DNA of 64,000 bases, taken from NCBI RefSeq assembly GCF_030253575.1, contig NC_080569.1, positions 12,531,001-12,595,000 of the forward strand, in the 5' to 3' direction. The DNA is from Rhododendron vialii. Taxonomy: Eukaryota > Streptophyta > Magnoliopsida > Ericales > Ericaceae. Shown piece by piece: positions 36,006 through 47,358 of the stretch (position 1 is its first letter; each line of letters starts with the position of its first letter). The notes beneath the pieces were generated by a model. The model was not told the origin of the DNA. It did not search any database and saw only the letters and a list, made by a program, of their open reading frames with translations. The translations under genes and the position numbers were made by a program.

Positions 36006-36032
36006 GGAATGGTGTAATTTCTTGTAGTGATA

Positions 36033-38250
36033 TAAGTGAATTTGTGAGTACCTTTAAAATTACATTTTGCACACTTTGAGTATATATAAGAGTATATATA
36101 AGTGGATTTGCGAGTTAGATTTGTCAATGGTGGTGGTGGGCTTGAACCCTTCACCATATATTGAACTTAGGCCTTGTTCCAAGTTTTTTGCCTTTTTCTG
36201 ATTTTGTTCTTATTCAATTTTTTTTTCGCGTTTGTTAATTTTGCGTCTAACTTTTGTAGATTATTGATTCGTCTCATCAGGATGAATCAAAAAAGTTAAA
36301 AAATATGACTCTTACCCAAATATTTTTGAAAATATTCAAGATAAAGCCCAAAAAATTGGCTTTTTTTCACTTAAGATAAATGAGACATTTTCAAACAAAT
36401 ACCCACACGATATATAATTGAGACATTTTTACTTAATAGCTTAAGCTTTTTTTGTTAAATGCAAAAATTGGTAAAACGTCATGCCTCGGGAGTGTGGGAT
36501 TCTGCCTGACTTTGTGTGCCCCTCTCGAACGGAAGTCATGGCCGTCCAGACGACTGACTTGGTTTTGGACTCCAAAGGTCTCGCTAGTTCCCGTTTGGAT
36601 GGTGGTCTAGTCCGTCCCGACGGTCAATACCCATTTTGCCGACTCTAATGATTTTGGACTTCTTAAAAATTGATTTTTTAGTTTTCACATTGGTTTTTTT
36701 ATTCTATATTCAAAGGAAACACAGGGATTCTGACTTTAAAAAGAAGTGTCTATAAATATACCATTAATTGCTCTCTTATAATTAGTTGAACCACGTATAT
36801 TGGCATTTCTTATTCGTTTTTGTCCGTGGTCGTTCAGTCTCTCTTTTTTATTTTTGAATATTTTTAGGGTGTTGCTAATGCCAATATTCATTTTGTTTGT
36901 GCCACAAATCTAGGTGCAAAAATGGTACAAAGGCTTTAATTTTATGCACTAGAATTTTAGCACAAACAAAAAGAGTTTTGGCATTGTCATGCATTTTCTT
37001 ATTTTTTTTATTTGTTATTTTTCCTCCAATATATTCATGACCATGAACGATCATTGGGGTGCAGTTGGGTTCTTTTTGTAACGTCCTGATTTGTTGGAAA
37101 ATTTGGCTTCTGCAATTCTGTACTGTTGGCGAAACCTTCACAAATGCTGAAATACACTTCGAGTCATGACTATGTCGCTTTCCTAAAGACAGTATTTGCC
37201 CCCACCAATACCGATATGCAAAGGGTTACAGCAAACCTGCCTTCAAGATAAATCGAAGCCCGAACTTGATGTTCTTTCCGTTTTCGTTTGCACTAACGAA
37301 ACGGACGGAATGTCTGCTTGAACGAATATAAGAACCGAGAACCACTGTGTTCTATTTTCTGCAGCAAAAAAGAACGCAGAATGAATGCTAGAAAATATAG
37401 AGAGAGATGTGGGAGAAATTCGGATTATGTGTGTATGTAATGAGCACTGAATTTTGCTAAGTAGTGGTCTATTTATAGGCCACCACGCACCCATTGAGAA
37501 TGGGTATGCACCCGATCTAATCTGACCGTTGGATCGGATCCTACGGTTTAGATCGATCAGTCACACTCAGTCACACCGAACTGGTGTGCTGTTTCACTCA
37601 CACCCAATCGGATTTGATCCAATCCGTTGGATGGAGCCCATTCGCAGCCGACGGCTAAGATCGCAACTCTACGAACCAACGCACCCGTAGGCTCGAGTTG
37701 CACCCGATCGAAACCGCTCCGTGTGACTCACTTGCCACGCATGTGACACGCGGCATCCACGTCAGCGCCACTAAAGCGCTACAATGCACCACAGCCCACG
37801 CCACACTGCTCACGCCGCGCGTGCGCATGCGCGTGTGTACCGGCTCTGCCGATATGGTGCGAAGCACCAAAGGGCTGCACCACACTAGATCATTAGATAC
37901 TTATATTAGGAATGTTTCCTAATATATACCACTCCAATATCTCTCAGCTTACCAATGTGGGACAAAGCTCACAAAGAAGAAAACAAGCATTCTAAGGAAA
38001 CAAGAAATTTTACAAAATCAAAAACGACGACTCTTTTATTTTGAAAATCTCTAACATGATTTTCTAAAGAATTTCGGAGGGTTGTTACACTTTCTGAGAC
38101 GACCGCGCGCACAAAAGTGAGCACGAAATAATTTCTCCTTAATTTAGTGAGAGGAGTCAAAATTGATGGGCATAGCTAGTTTGACCTTATTTTCAGACGA
38201 GTAGTATATACGATGATTAGTTATTTGCTTCCTTTTTCGTCTATTCACTC

Positions 38251-38253
<3 letters not shown>
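36033..38253. other. Intergenic region upstream of GAT1
   Basis: No gene seen. 36172-36440 belongs to the AT-rich 'ttttttttcgcgtttgttaa' repeat family that is also in GAT1 intron 2. 37130-38090 has an LTR-like look: a 'ctatttataggcc' TATA-type box near 37470, GC-rich patches, and 'accaatgtgggacaaagctc' near 37950. I could not find paired ends or a target duplication. Confidence 0.4.
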
Positions 38254-38296
<43 letters not shown>

Positions 38297-38332
38297 AGGG
38301 AGAGGGAGAGGGAGAGGGAGAGAGAGAGAGAG
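38254..38332 (+). repeat. (GA)n / (GGGAGA)n tract in the GAT1 5' leader
   Basis: GA repeats with several 'gggaga' units end directly at the GAT1 ATG (38333), so the tract must be part of the leader or core promoter. GA repeats here may bind BBR/BPC GAGA factors (inference). Confidence 0.9.
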
Positions 38333-41300
38333 ATGGCTAACCTCTACCCGAGCTCCAAAGCTGTGCATGAAGAGGAGGATCTTAATCATGTTCCTCCGCA
38401 AGAGAAGGAACTTGATGCTGGTGCTCTTTTTGTGCTTAAATCCAAAGGTTTGATGTTTGCTTTTCATCCCTTTTCTTTGCGAACCTTCTCTTTAGTTCTT
38501 CTTCTTCTTCATCATCATCATCATCTCATAAATAGCCAATTAAGGTGATGAATATCGATTCATCCTCCAATTAAAGTCTAGAGAGCTAGCTAGAAGTCCT
38601 CAAATTTCCAGCTGGTTTTTCTATGCTACCAATTTATTAAGCCGGCCCAATAAACTGGCCAGGAATTCCCTTACTCTCAAAATATTTAATTTGTCTTTCT
38701 GCCCGTTAAATTGTCACCCAGATGATTATATGATTCGGAATTACGAAACACATGAAGCTCGAGATAATATCGTGCATTTGTCGATCTAATGCGATAGCGG
38801 GAGGGGGGTTTTCCAGTCTTTAGAATAAGTTGTACCGAACTATCAAAATGGCCACACAAAAAAAATCTACCCCATTCGTTTAAGGGTTTTGGATTTTAAG
38901 TATTATCATATTTTTTTTTCAATCATTACTTTCGTTTTTATCTATATCTCTCTCCAATCATTACCCTTATTTTCAATAATTACTCTATTTCTCTCTACAC
39001 TCATTACCTCCAAATCCAAATCCCAAAACGAACTAGTGTTTTTCATTCTTCTCTTTTGGTTTTTAACCAAAAATAAAGTTGCAAAATGTACCTAATTAAG
39101 CTCTAGCTTTGCCTGGCTTTATGGCTCATGCGCACCAAGGATCCTATGTAAAAAGTTTGGCCACGTTATTGGGAAGTGGGGTGTGTACATACCCGGGGTT
39201 GTAGCAAGCATCTCAGCCGTCTATCTGAGCAATCAACGATCTGGATTTAAAACAAATTATTCTAGGGAATAGTTATTTTCTTTCGTGGAATAGGTTTTCT
39301 TAATTCAAACCGGTAAAAAATTTTTTAGACGGCTGATATTGCTTATTGCAACCCTGTAGTGATTTTGCTCAAGGTCCCGAATCCAGTGTGGACAATTGGC
39401 TGGCAAGATTTTATTAGTGCTCGCACTATAGAAAGACAATGAATTCAATGCCTCATCATGTGATCATCAATGACTTGTTGGATCACATATGAAATCATCA
39501 TACTGGCCGGGACAATACCCAAACTGACATTATTTTTTGCTTTCTTTTGTATGTATCCGAGTACCTCAAAAGTGGAAAATTTTGTATCACAATTTTTGTA
39601 TAACTCAGATGTCCGAACCGATTTATACAAAATTCGCTTGACATGCACGAACTAATTATCTAATTAAATGAAGGAATGTGAGCACTGCAGGGTCATGGAT
39701 ACATAGCGGGTACCACTTGACAACATCAATTGTAGCTCCAGCGCTGTTGAGCCTCCCATACGCATTTGCATCCCTTGGCTGGGCCTCCGGAATCATGTGC
39801 CTGGTGGTCGGAGCAGTGGTCACCTTCTACTCTTACAACTTGATTTCATTGGTTCTGGAACACCACGCCGAGTTGGGTCATCGGCACCTCCGCTTCCGCG
39901 ACATGGCTCATGACATTTTAGGTACATACCTACACCCCCTCAAAGTTAATACTCCGTAGTATTCAAGTCAGGTTTTTTTTTTTGTTTTTTATTTTTATCA
40001 ACGTCAAGTAATTCAAGTCAGTTTCATAGGCTTGAAAATCACATACTTCATAAGTTAAAGGTAGTATAAGAATATTCCATAGTTGACAAATGAAATAACT
40101 TTGATCTTTCTGCATGATTGTATATACAAAGAGGGATTGAGAAGACTTTTTATCATTTAGTAGGCTCTGTTCGATCTGTTCGATCTGCTAAGATTCTTAT
40201 TTTTTTAAGCATTTATTTTCCGCTTTATGAAATAGGTTATTTTCTCACAATATAATATACATCACATATATTATACAAAATAAGTTTCAAATAAATACTT
40301 ATTTCCCTTGGCGAAATGGGGCCTATCGGGTATTTTTATTTTATTTTTTTGAATCTCGACACACCAAAATTATTGGAGGGTGGGGCAATGAAGTTTTACT
40401 TTTTTTTCCCTTTACAGAATAGACACACGTGTAGTCAATTATTTTAAAATTCCCGAAATGGGTGCCTTGTCAAAGAAAATGAGTTTGCTCCACCTAACCA
40501 AGAAAATGAATCTTGGTTCTGTTTAGGAAGAAAAAATCAAGAGCATCACCACATTCAACCCTGAGGGAATTTTGCACAAGAATTCAGCCGTGAATGCATG
40601 ACTTTTGTGTAGCTGTTTCATAGCATTTACATGTTGAATTTTCTCCCCTTCTTTTGTTAAGTCATGCAGCTTGAATGCTCGTGATACGATAAGAAGGGAG
40701 CAAAGAACATCAAATATTAAGATAAGCACGGACGGAAAAGATCGATCTTTGTTATTCAATTGCATTGAATCTTAATGAACAAACCAGCTGCTTTTAAAAA
40801 AACGTGATAGTCGATTGAATCATTGAATATATGGCATGGTTGCCATATTTAAAAGTAGCGGTAAAGAGCAGTTTGTATTAGATTTGAATTTTGTCAATTT
40901 TTTTATGAATTATTGGTTTGTCTCTATAAAAGAAATCTACAAAAGTAAAAAATTACTAAGATTTTAAATAGTTCATTAAAGGGGAAAATAATCCAAAGCA
41001 GACAAACTTTTTGAATTATTATTGTCTTTATTGAAAACAAATTCAATTTGGTTCATATTTTATTACTTTTTAGGTTTCTCTTGTCAAGGCAAAGTAATAA
41101 TTCACAAAAAAATTGACACAAAATTAACAAAGACAATAAAAAAAATTGATTGAAGACAATAAAAAATTGATCCAACCTTTTTATTTAGGCAAAAAGGACC
41201 TAAATATATAAAGTTTAGATGGATGTCTATAATATCACAACAAAAAATTAAAAGCTTCGGTGCCACGTACACTCTCAAAACTCTTCTCACAAAGACTAGC

Positions 41301-44300
41301 ACAGAACTCTTAAGCGACATCTTGTCAATCCACTTGCTCTCAAAATATCTTCTTCTTGTCAAGAGAGTTTTTCGTGCGGAGCAGGTATCACGTGGCGATA
41401 CACGTTTGGCAATCTAGACCACCCAAGCAGTGATCCAGCGGCTTAGATTTATTCTCTTTCTCTCTCCTTTCACCCTATCACTCTCTCTCTCTCTCTCTAA
41501 ATCCGAATCATCCAAAACACGTTTGAACAGTTCAAATTGCCGACAAAATACATACCACATATGCGGTACCCTACCCGCACCCAAAATTTTCTCTCCTATT
41601 CAAGACAAAAAAATCAACTTCAATGGGGTGGCAATTGGAACTATGTATGCGTCGAATTCATACGGGCCCAAATAGGAGTAGTTCATTTTGAATGATTCTG
41701 GTTTATTTGCCTAACCAACCAACAAGAGGATTTTTCCTTCTTTTTTTCTTTTTTTCTGTTCTTTTCCTACGTGTCGTTTGAGAAAACTACAAAATCCATA
41801 ATCGAATCAGGAGGCCCAGGGGTGTTCGGACAAATAAGCCAAAATGGCTTATTTTTTGTTCTTATTCAAATTTTTTTCGTATCACTTGGCTTATTGTCAT
41901 TTTTTTGGGGATTATTACATCCTCACGACAAGAGGAATCTAAAAAGTAAAAAAATTTGACCAAAATCCAATTTTTTTTGAATAAAGACGAAAGTAAATCA
42001 ATAAGTCAATTTTTTCGTCTTTATTCAAAAAAAATTGGATTTCGGTCAAAATTTTTTACTTTTCAGATTCCTCTTGTCGTGAGGATACAATAATTCCCAA
42101 AAAAATGACAATAAGCCAAGTAATACGAAAAAAATTTGAATAAGGACAAAAAATAAGCTAGTTGTTCTTCTAAATAAGCCACTTGGCTTATTTTTTTGTC
42201 CTTATTCAATTTTTTTTGCATTTGTTAGTTTTTCGTCAATTTTTTGAGGATTATTTCTTATTCATGACAAGAGGAATCTAAAAATTAAAAAATTACGATT
42301 GAAATTCAATTTTTTTTGAATAAAGATGAAAAAATTGGCTTATTTTTATATTTATTCAAAAAAAATTAGGTTTCGATCGTAAATTTTTACTTTTTGGATT
42401 CCTCTCATCATGACGAAGCAATAATCCCTAAAAATTGACGAAAAACTAACAAATGCGAAAAAAATTTGAATAAAAACAAAAAAAATAAACCAAATGGCTT
42501 ATTTAAAAGAACAACCCAATCGGAAATAGATTTTAGTAATGATGCATAATATTTTCTTCTTCTACTAGTAACCAGAACACATGCATACCTATATGATTGC
42601 TCTTGTCTGCAAAAAGTTAAAAAGAAAACCCAATGACACGTCTATTTATTTTGACTTGGGGACCGAACTTAGGCTGCGTTCCTATGAACTTAACTTAAAC
42701 TTAACTTAAATTTGAGAGAATTTTATTTTTATTTAAATTTTTTTCGCATTTGTTAATTTTGAGCCAAACTTTTGTGGGTCATTGATTCCTCTCGACGAGA
42801 GGAATCGGAAAGTAAAAAAAAAATTTACTTTTACTCAATTATTTTGAAAAATAACCACTTTTTAGCAACAACAAAAAAAAAAAAAAGGGACTTTTTTTGT
42901 TTAAGGACAAAATGGTTAACTTTATTTATGTTTTCAGGGATCAATTTCTTATTTCTCTTTTGTGATCATTCAGAGAGACAAGTTTTACTTTGAAATTTTT
43001 TTTACTTTGAGTTGTGTTCCGCTAAGGGTTCATAAAAAATAAGTACTTATTTGTACTTTTCAAGCTTAAAAATAATGGACTTACTGAAATAATTTTTTAT
43101 GTAATATAGATCTTATTTGACAGAGATTTAGATGAGATCTTTTGAATGGTGCAAAAACCGAAAAATTGAAATACATTATTTTTAAGTTTAAAATTTACAA
43201 ATAAGTACTCATTTTTTAAGAACTCTTAAAGTCAAAAAAATACGAAATTCAAGAGTGCCTGGCATACACCGAGGGCCCTGGCTGTACAGCTCCGCCCTGA
43301 CCCTCAGTAGAATTAATGTTTCTGCTTGGAGTGAAATACATTATTTTTAAGTTTAAAATTTACAAATAAGTATTTATTTTTTTAAAACTCTTAAAGTCAA
43401 AAAAATACGAAATTCGGGAGTGCCTGACATGCACCGAGGGCCCTGGCTGTACAGCTCCGCCCTAACCCTCGGTAGAATTAATGTTTCTGCTTGGAGTCTC
43501 TTTTATATGTTTCTCAGCTTTAAAGGATTATAAACAAAACTCTAGTCTAGTATACGTCCGGACATACCAATAGTTGGAACCGTCTAATACGTATGTGTAT
43601 CTGTGTATCGGTCAATTCTGAACACAGATGGATAGAGTCTGTGATTTAAAGTAATGCTACAAAGAGCGCGCTTAAAGTTGAACGTACACTTTAGCCAATC
43701 GATAATGAAACTGGAACTGGCATGCACGCAGGGCCGAGATGGGGCCGGTATTACGTGGGTCCGGTTCAGTTCCTGGTATGCTATGGCGCAGTTGTTGGTT
43801 CCACGCTTCTGGGTGGACAGTGTATGAAGGTCATTTTTTCTCTCTCTACTTACTGTGCTCTCGTAATATCTTATGTGATGCAAAATATGAGTTATCAAGG
43901 TCGTAATTGAGAATCCAAGCCACATTTTATAAAAGTGGATGCGTTTGTCGGATATCGGTATCCAGCTGGACGAATCGTATTTGGTTCACAAGAGCAACGG
44001 CTGGTTAAAATTTCTCTCTTTGTGAAATATGATTCGATCAAGTTTTTATCGATATTCGAATAACCTGGACTGTTGCATTGGTGATAAATATGTTGGGAAA
44101 CTGAATCCCCAAGACCCAGTAATGACGTGTACAGATTAGACAACAAAAATTGTAAAACCCTATAAAGCGGAATTAGGGTTCTACCTCAACTCCCTACGAC
44201 ACGAACGCTGGTTGAACTTGTTATAGCACGTCTTGCTATAAACCACGAATACTGCTCGACCGTACCTTACGATCTTCTATCGTATTCCCTGCACGTCTAA

Positions 44301-46965
44301 AACACGAACCAAGTGTGGACTCTTTCGTGATCTGTTTGCTCTCTCTAAGCCTGCCTCTATTTACTGAATAATAGAAAAACATCCTTCTGACCTAGAGAGC
44401 ATAACGTGTATATATAGGGCTACGATAGGGACCTAAGGAGTAATAAGTCTGGGCTCCCAGTGTAAATAAGAAAACTTAATCCCACCAGGATTCTATTTCT
44501 TATTTCACTAATTATAATTCACCCCACTACAGAATTATAATTGCACTCCCGTCCTTATCTCAATTATATTACGAGCTCCATGATATTAAATACTCATTAA
44601 TCTCCCCACGTTAAGATTACAGATACCCGTTGATTAAAATAAATTACTAACAAAATACACCTAGTCCTACAAAATGAACAGCCTAGATTATTAAATAGGA
44701 TGGTGGTGGATCACGTGAGGGATCGATCTTGAAAGATCTTGATCCGGGTAAGATGCCACTTCCTGCCGTGGATTTATGGATCAGATGTACTTGCGACCAT
44801 TAGAAAATCTTGGGTGCAAATAGCGTATGGCTGATGTAGTACCCAACGCGCACATCCAGGCCATCCAAAAATTCAACCGACAATCCGGATTGAAACACAC
44901 TTTCCTTTTCTTTTTCTTTTTCTTTTAAATCAATTTGGTACTTTCAATTCGGACCATCAGTTGCATTTTTCAAAGGCCGCTGGTATCACATGGTACCCAA
45001 TTTGCAACCAAGAATTTCTCTGCTACCACACCCAAAGGGACAGTGATTTTCTTGAACAAGGCCAGAGTTTGAATATTCATTTTCTTGTATCTTCAGGCAA
45101 TCTACTTGCTATCAAACCCAGGGGGATCTATGAAGCTTTACGAATTTGTAATAATATTTGGAAGCTTCATGTTGATCTTAGCTCAAATACCATCTTTCCA
45201 CTCGCTGAGGCACATCAACTTGGTTTCCTTGGTACTAAGCCTTGCCTACAGCGCTTGTGCCACTGCTGGTTCCATTTACATAGGTAAAAAAACACATAAT
45301 ATTCCCAATGCTTACACTTAACACTCAAGTTAATTTAGTCTAGGTTTATAGTGTTCCTGTTTCTTTCATCTTTGTTAGGAAGTTCATCCAAGGGGCCAGA
45401 AAAGGACTATTCCTTAAGTGCGAACACTGAAACTCGCGTTTTTGGCATCTTCAATGCGATAGCCATAATCGCAACAACATTCGGGAATGGAATCATCCCA
45501 GAAATCCAGGTTTCTACAATCACCATTAATCATTTCTTTCAACAATCCTATTGTTTGTTTATCTCATTCTCTCAAGTCTCAACCACTAATTTCGAGACCA
45601 GGGGTTGGCCTATTTTGTGGTTCCAGTCTCAATATTGCAAAATGCAGCTTTCCCTTTTCCTATTCTCCTTCCGAATTTGTCAAGGAGGAAAAAAAAAAAT
45701 TAGTTTTGAAGTATTTAGATCAATGTGCAATGCAGTTGATATGGCTTTTTTACGCGGTTGAGGATTTTTTCTTATTGATTTTACAGGCAACTCTGGCACC
45801 ACCAGTGAAGGGGAAGATGTTCAAAGGACTTTGTGTATGTTATGCAGTGCTGATTGTAACTTTCTTTTGTGTAGCCATTTCTGGGTACTGGGCATTTGGC
45901 AACCAATCTGAGGGTCTAATCCTCAGCAATTTCTTGGATCAAGATGGGAATGCTTTGGTCCCTAAAGGGTTCATTTTGATTACTAATCTCTTCACTATTC
46001 TCCAACTATCAGCTGTTAGTGTGGTAAAGATCTGATCTCCAAACTCTTCTTGGCGGATTTATTTTCTTGTTTCGTAACAAAAAACAATTAAAAATTCGAC
46101 TACACTCAGTGGTTTTCATATCGTCTGCATTCTTGAGTCAAAACTGTTCATCAAAATTTGAACACCTCATTTTGTTTTTACCCGAAGAGTTACCAAAAAT
46201 GCAAACATATGCATTTGTTCTTGGATGGGAAGGCTTTGGTCTCCAAATGGTTCATCGTTTTTCATGTTCTCAGAAGCATAAATAAAACAAGTACAAAGGC
46301 AGTCATTGTCTTCTCAATTTAGTACAAAAACTGGCTAAGGGATAATAGGTTAAGATTCTGCGAATTGCAGCATTAAAAGAGTCTGGTGTACTCTTTGAAG
46401 CTCTCTCTATGCTCTTCTTTCCGTACTGTACCGATTTTAATTTTTATTTATGATAATCACATTTTCTTTTGCCGATATGAAAAATGGTACGAAAGCTGTT
46501 TTTGAAAATTTGAAGGCGTAATGATGGTTTTTCCCGACAACACTATATTCCCAATTCAGCAGCTAACATAAGTTTCACTTCCAGGTGTACTTACAGCCCA
46601 CAAATGAAGTGCTCGAGCGGACTTTTGCAGACCCCCAGAGCAGCGAGTTCTCCACCCGCAATGTCATCCCAAGGCTAATCTCGCGGTCACTCTCTGTCAT
46701 CATAGCCACAACCATCGCCGCAATGCTCCCCTTCTTCGGAGACATTAATGCAGTGATTGGCGCTTTTGGATTCCTGCCACTCGATTTTGTCCTGCCCGTA
46801 GTTTTCTACAACTTGACGTTTAAGCCATCCAAGAGAAGCCCTATTTTCTGGCTGAACGTCTCGATTGCTGCAGTTTTCTCCGCAATGGGAGTCATAGCGG
46901 CAGTTGCAGCAGTTAGGCAAATCAGTCTCGATGCCAAAACTTTTCGGTTATTCGCTAATGTATAA
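38333..46965 (+). CDS. GAT1: GABA/amino-acid transporter GAT1-like (AAAP family), 7 exons
   Basis: Exons: 38333-38447, 39691-39921, 43732-43829, 45097-45283, 45379-45509, 45787-46023 and 46585-46965. All introns are GT-AG and joining keeps frame (1380 nt, 459 aa). The product is an intact AAAP (amino acid/auxin permease) carrier. A short cytosolic N-terminus leads to 'GYHLTTSIVAPALLSLPYAF' (helix 1), then 'RFRDMAHDILGPRWGRYYVG', 'NAIAIIATTFGNGIIPEIQA', 'GYWAFGNQSEGLIL', 'VVYLQPTNEVLE' and 'GAFGFLPLDFVLPVVFYN'. The order and spacing match plant GAT1, a proton-coupled GABA carrier of the plasma membrane, at near-normal length. Introns 1-3 (1.2, 3.8 and 1.3 kb) hold most insertions. It converges with the AHL gene that ends at 47359. 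Transport specificity is inferred from the family. Confidence 0.93.
39196..39354. mobile_element. MITE-like inverted repeat in GAT1 intron 1
   Basis: 'gggttgtagcaagcatctca' + 'gccgtct' at the left is mirrored by 'agacggctgatattgcttat' + 'tgcaaccc' at the right, about 160 bp in all. No target duplication was fixed. Confidence 0.6.
41365..41592. mobile_element. MITE in GAT1 intron 2
   Basis: Left 'gtgcggagcaggtatcacgt' and right 'gcggtaccctacccgcaccc' + 'aaaattttctc' are imperfect inverted repeats. The centre has (CT)n and 'aaatccgaatcatccaaaac', as in the 2285 and 11415 relatives. Confidence 0.6.
41819..42168. mobile_element. Long palindrome (foldback element) 1 in GAT1 intron 2
   Basis: The left arm 41845-41995 ('tggcttattttttgttctta…') is an almost exact reverse complement of 42010-42160, with a loop of about 15 bp. 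Internal landmark 'cacgacaagaggaatct' pairs with 'agattcctcttgtcgtg'. No coding potential. Confidence 0.9.
42161..42520. mobile_element. Long palindrome (foldback element) 2 in GAT1 intron 2
   Basis: A second, more diverged hairpin of the same family abuts the first. The left arm begins 'aaataagccacttggctta' and the right arm ends 'aaccaaatggcttattt' near 42502. The landmark 'catgacaagaggaatc' pairs with 'gattcctctcatcatg'. Outer 'ggttgttct' ends are shared with element 1. Confidence 0.85.
43168..43498. repeat. Tandem duplication of a 165-bp unit in GAT1 intron 2
   Basis: Two adjacent copies start 'gaaatacattatttttaagt' and end 'tttctgcttggagt', differing at a handful of bases. Confidence 0.9.
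44091..44652 (-). mobile_element. Solo LTR in GAT1 intron 3
   Basis: A 562-bp block starts TGTTGGG and ends TAACA, flanked by the perfect 5-bp duplication 'aaata' (44086-44090 and 44653-44657). A minus-strand 'ctatatatacac' TATA box and the TTTCCCAACA terminus suggest minus orientation. No internal retrotransposon sequence is next to it. Confidence 0.88.
44804..45022. mobile_element. MITE ending within 75 bp of GAT1 exon 4
   Basis: Left 'agaaaatcttgggtgcaaat' and right 'aatttgcaaccaagaatttct' form imperfect inverted repeats, with 'gtagtaccc' and 'catggtaccc' inside each. It is related to the 2285, 11415 and 41365 copies. Confidence 0.6.
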
Positions 46966-47358
46966 CCATTGATACTTATGCATTAGGTGATATTCTTGAT
47001 GTAAAATTCATTTGGACTCTCAATAGTACACTGAAAAGTGAAACACAGAAGTATATACATATACAAGCATTCTACTACTTGCCAGAAACATCCTGTATTT
47101 CTTCTCTATGAAAAACATAAAATCTTGAAATTCACCGTCCAGTCGAGAAGAGTTTTTCGGAAAAGAAAATTTTTGATCTAGGAAATGAGATCAACAGAGA
47201 TAAGAAGTGCTACAAGTTTACACAGAGGCACTGGCAAAATAATTCCGCTAAGTCTTAAGCACTGCGCTAATGACATCGAGAATACAAAAGTTGCTCCTGA
47301 TTTTGTAATTTCAATTGGGAGAGAACATACCCTACCATTGTATCTCAAGGACATCAGT
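46966..47358. other. Convergent intergenic region, GAT1 and AHL copy A
   Basis: 393 bp between the stop codons of oppositely oriented genes. It should hold both 3' UTRs. No other feature was seen. Confidence 0.7.

Larger units (their letters stand above)
30437..36029. mobile_element. CACTA (En/Spm) DNA transposon, 5.6 kb
   Basis: The left end CACTACAAGAAATTACACC is matched by the reverse complement at the right end (…GGTGTAATTTCTTGTAGTG at 36029), with a 3-bp duplication 'ata' at 30434-30436 and 36030-36032. Both subterminal regions (30450-30960 and 35170-36005) hold dozens of copies of TTTAGTCGG / CCGACTAAA, the expected transposase-binding array. The interior has no full transposase. It keeps a Gln/Arg/Glu-rich coiled coil (about 32165-32300, minus strand) typical of plant CACTA-associated proteins, and a PPR-like fragment near 33274-33400. 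It is non-autonomous as it stands. Confidence 0.95.

Noticed and set aside
37130..38090. Possible solo LTR upstream of GAT1
   Set aside because: It has an LTR-like TATA box and composition, but no paired TG/CA ends with a target duplication could be found.
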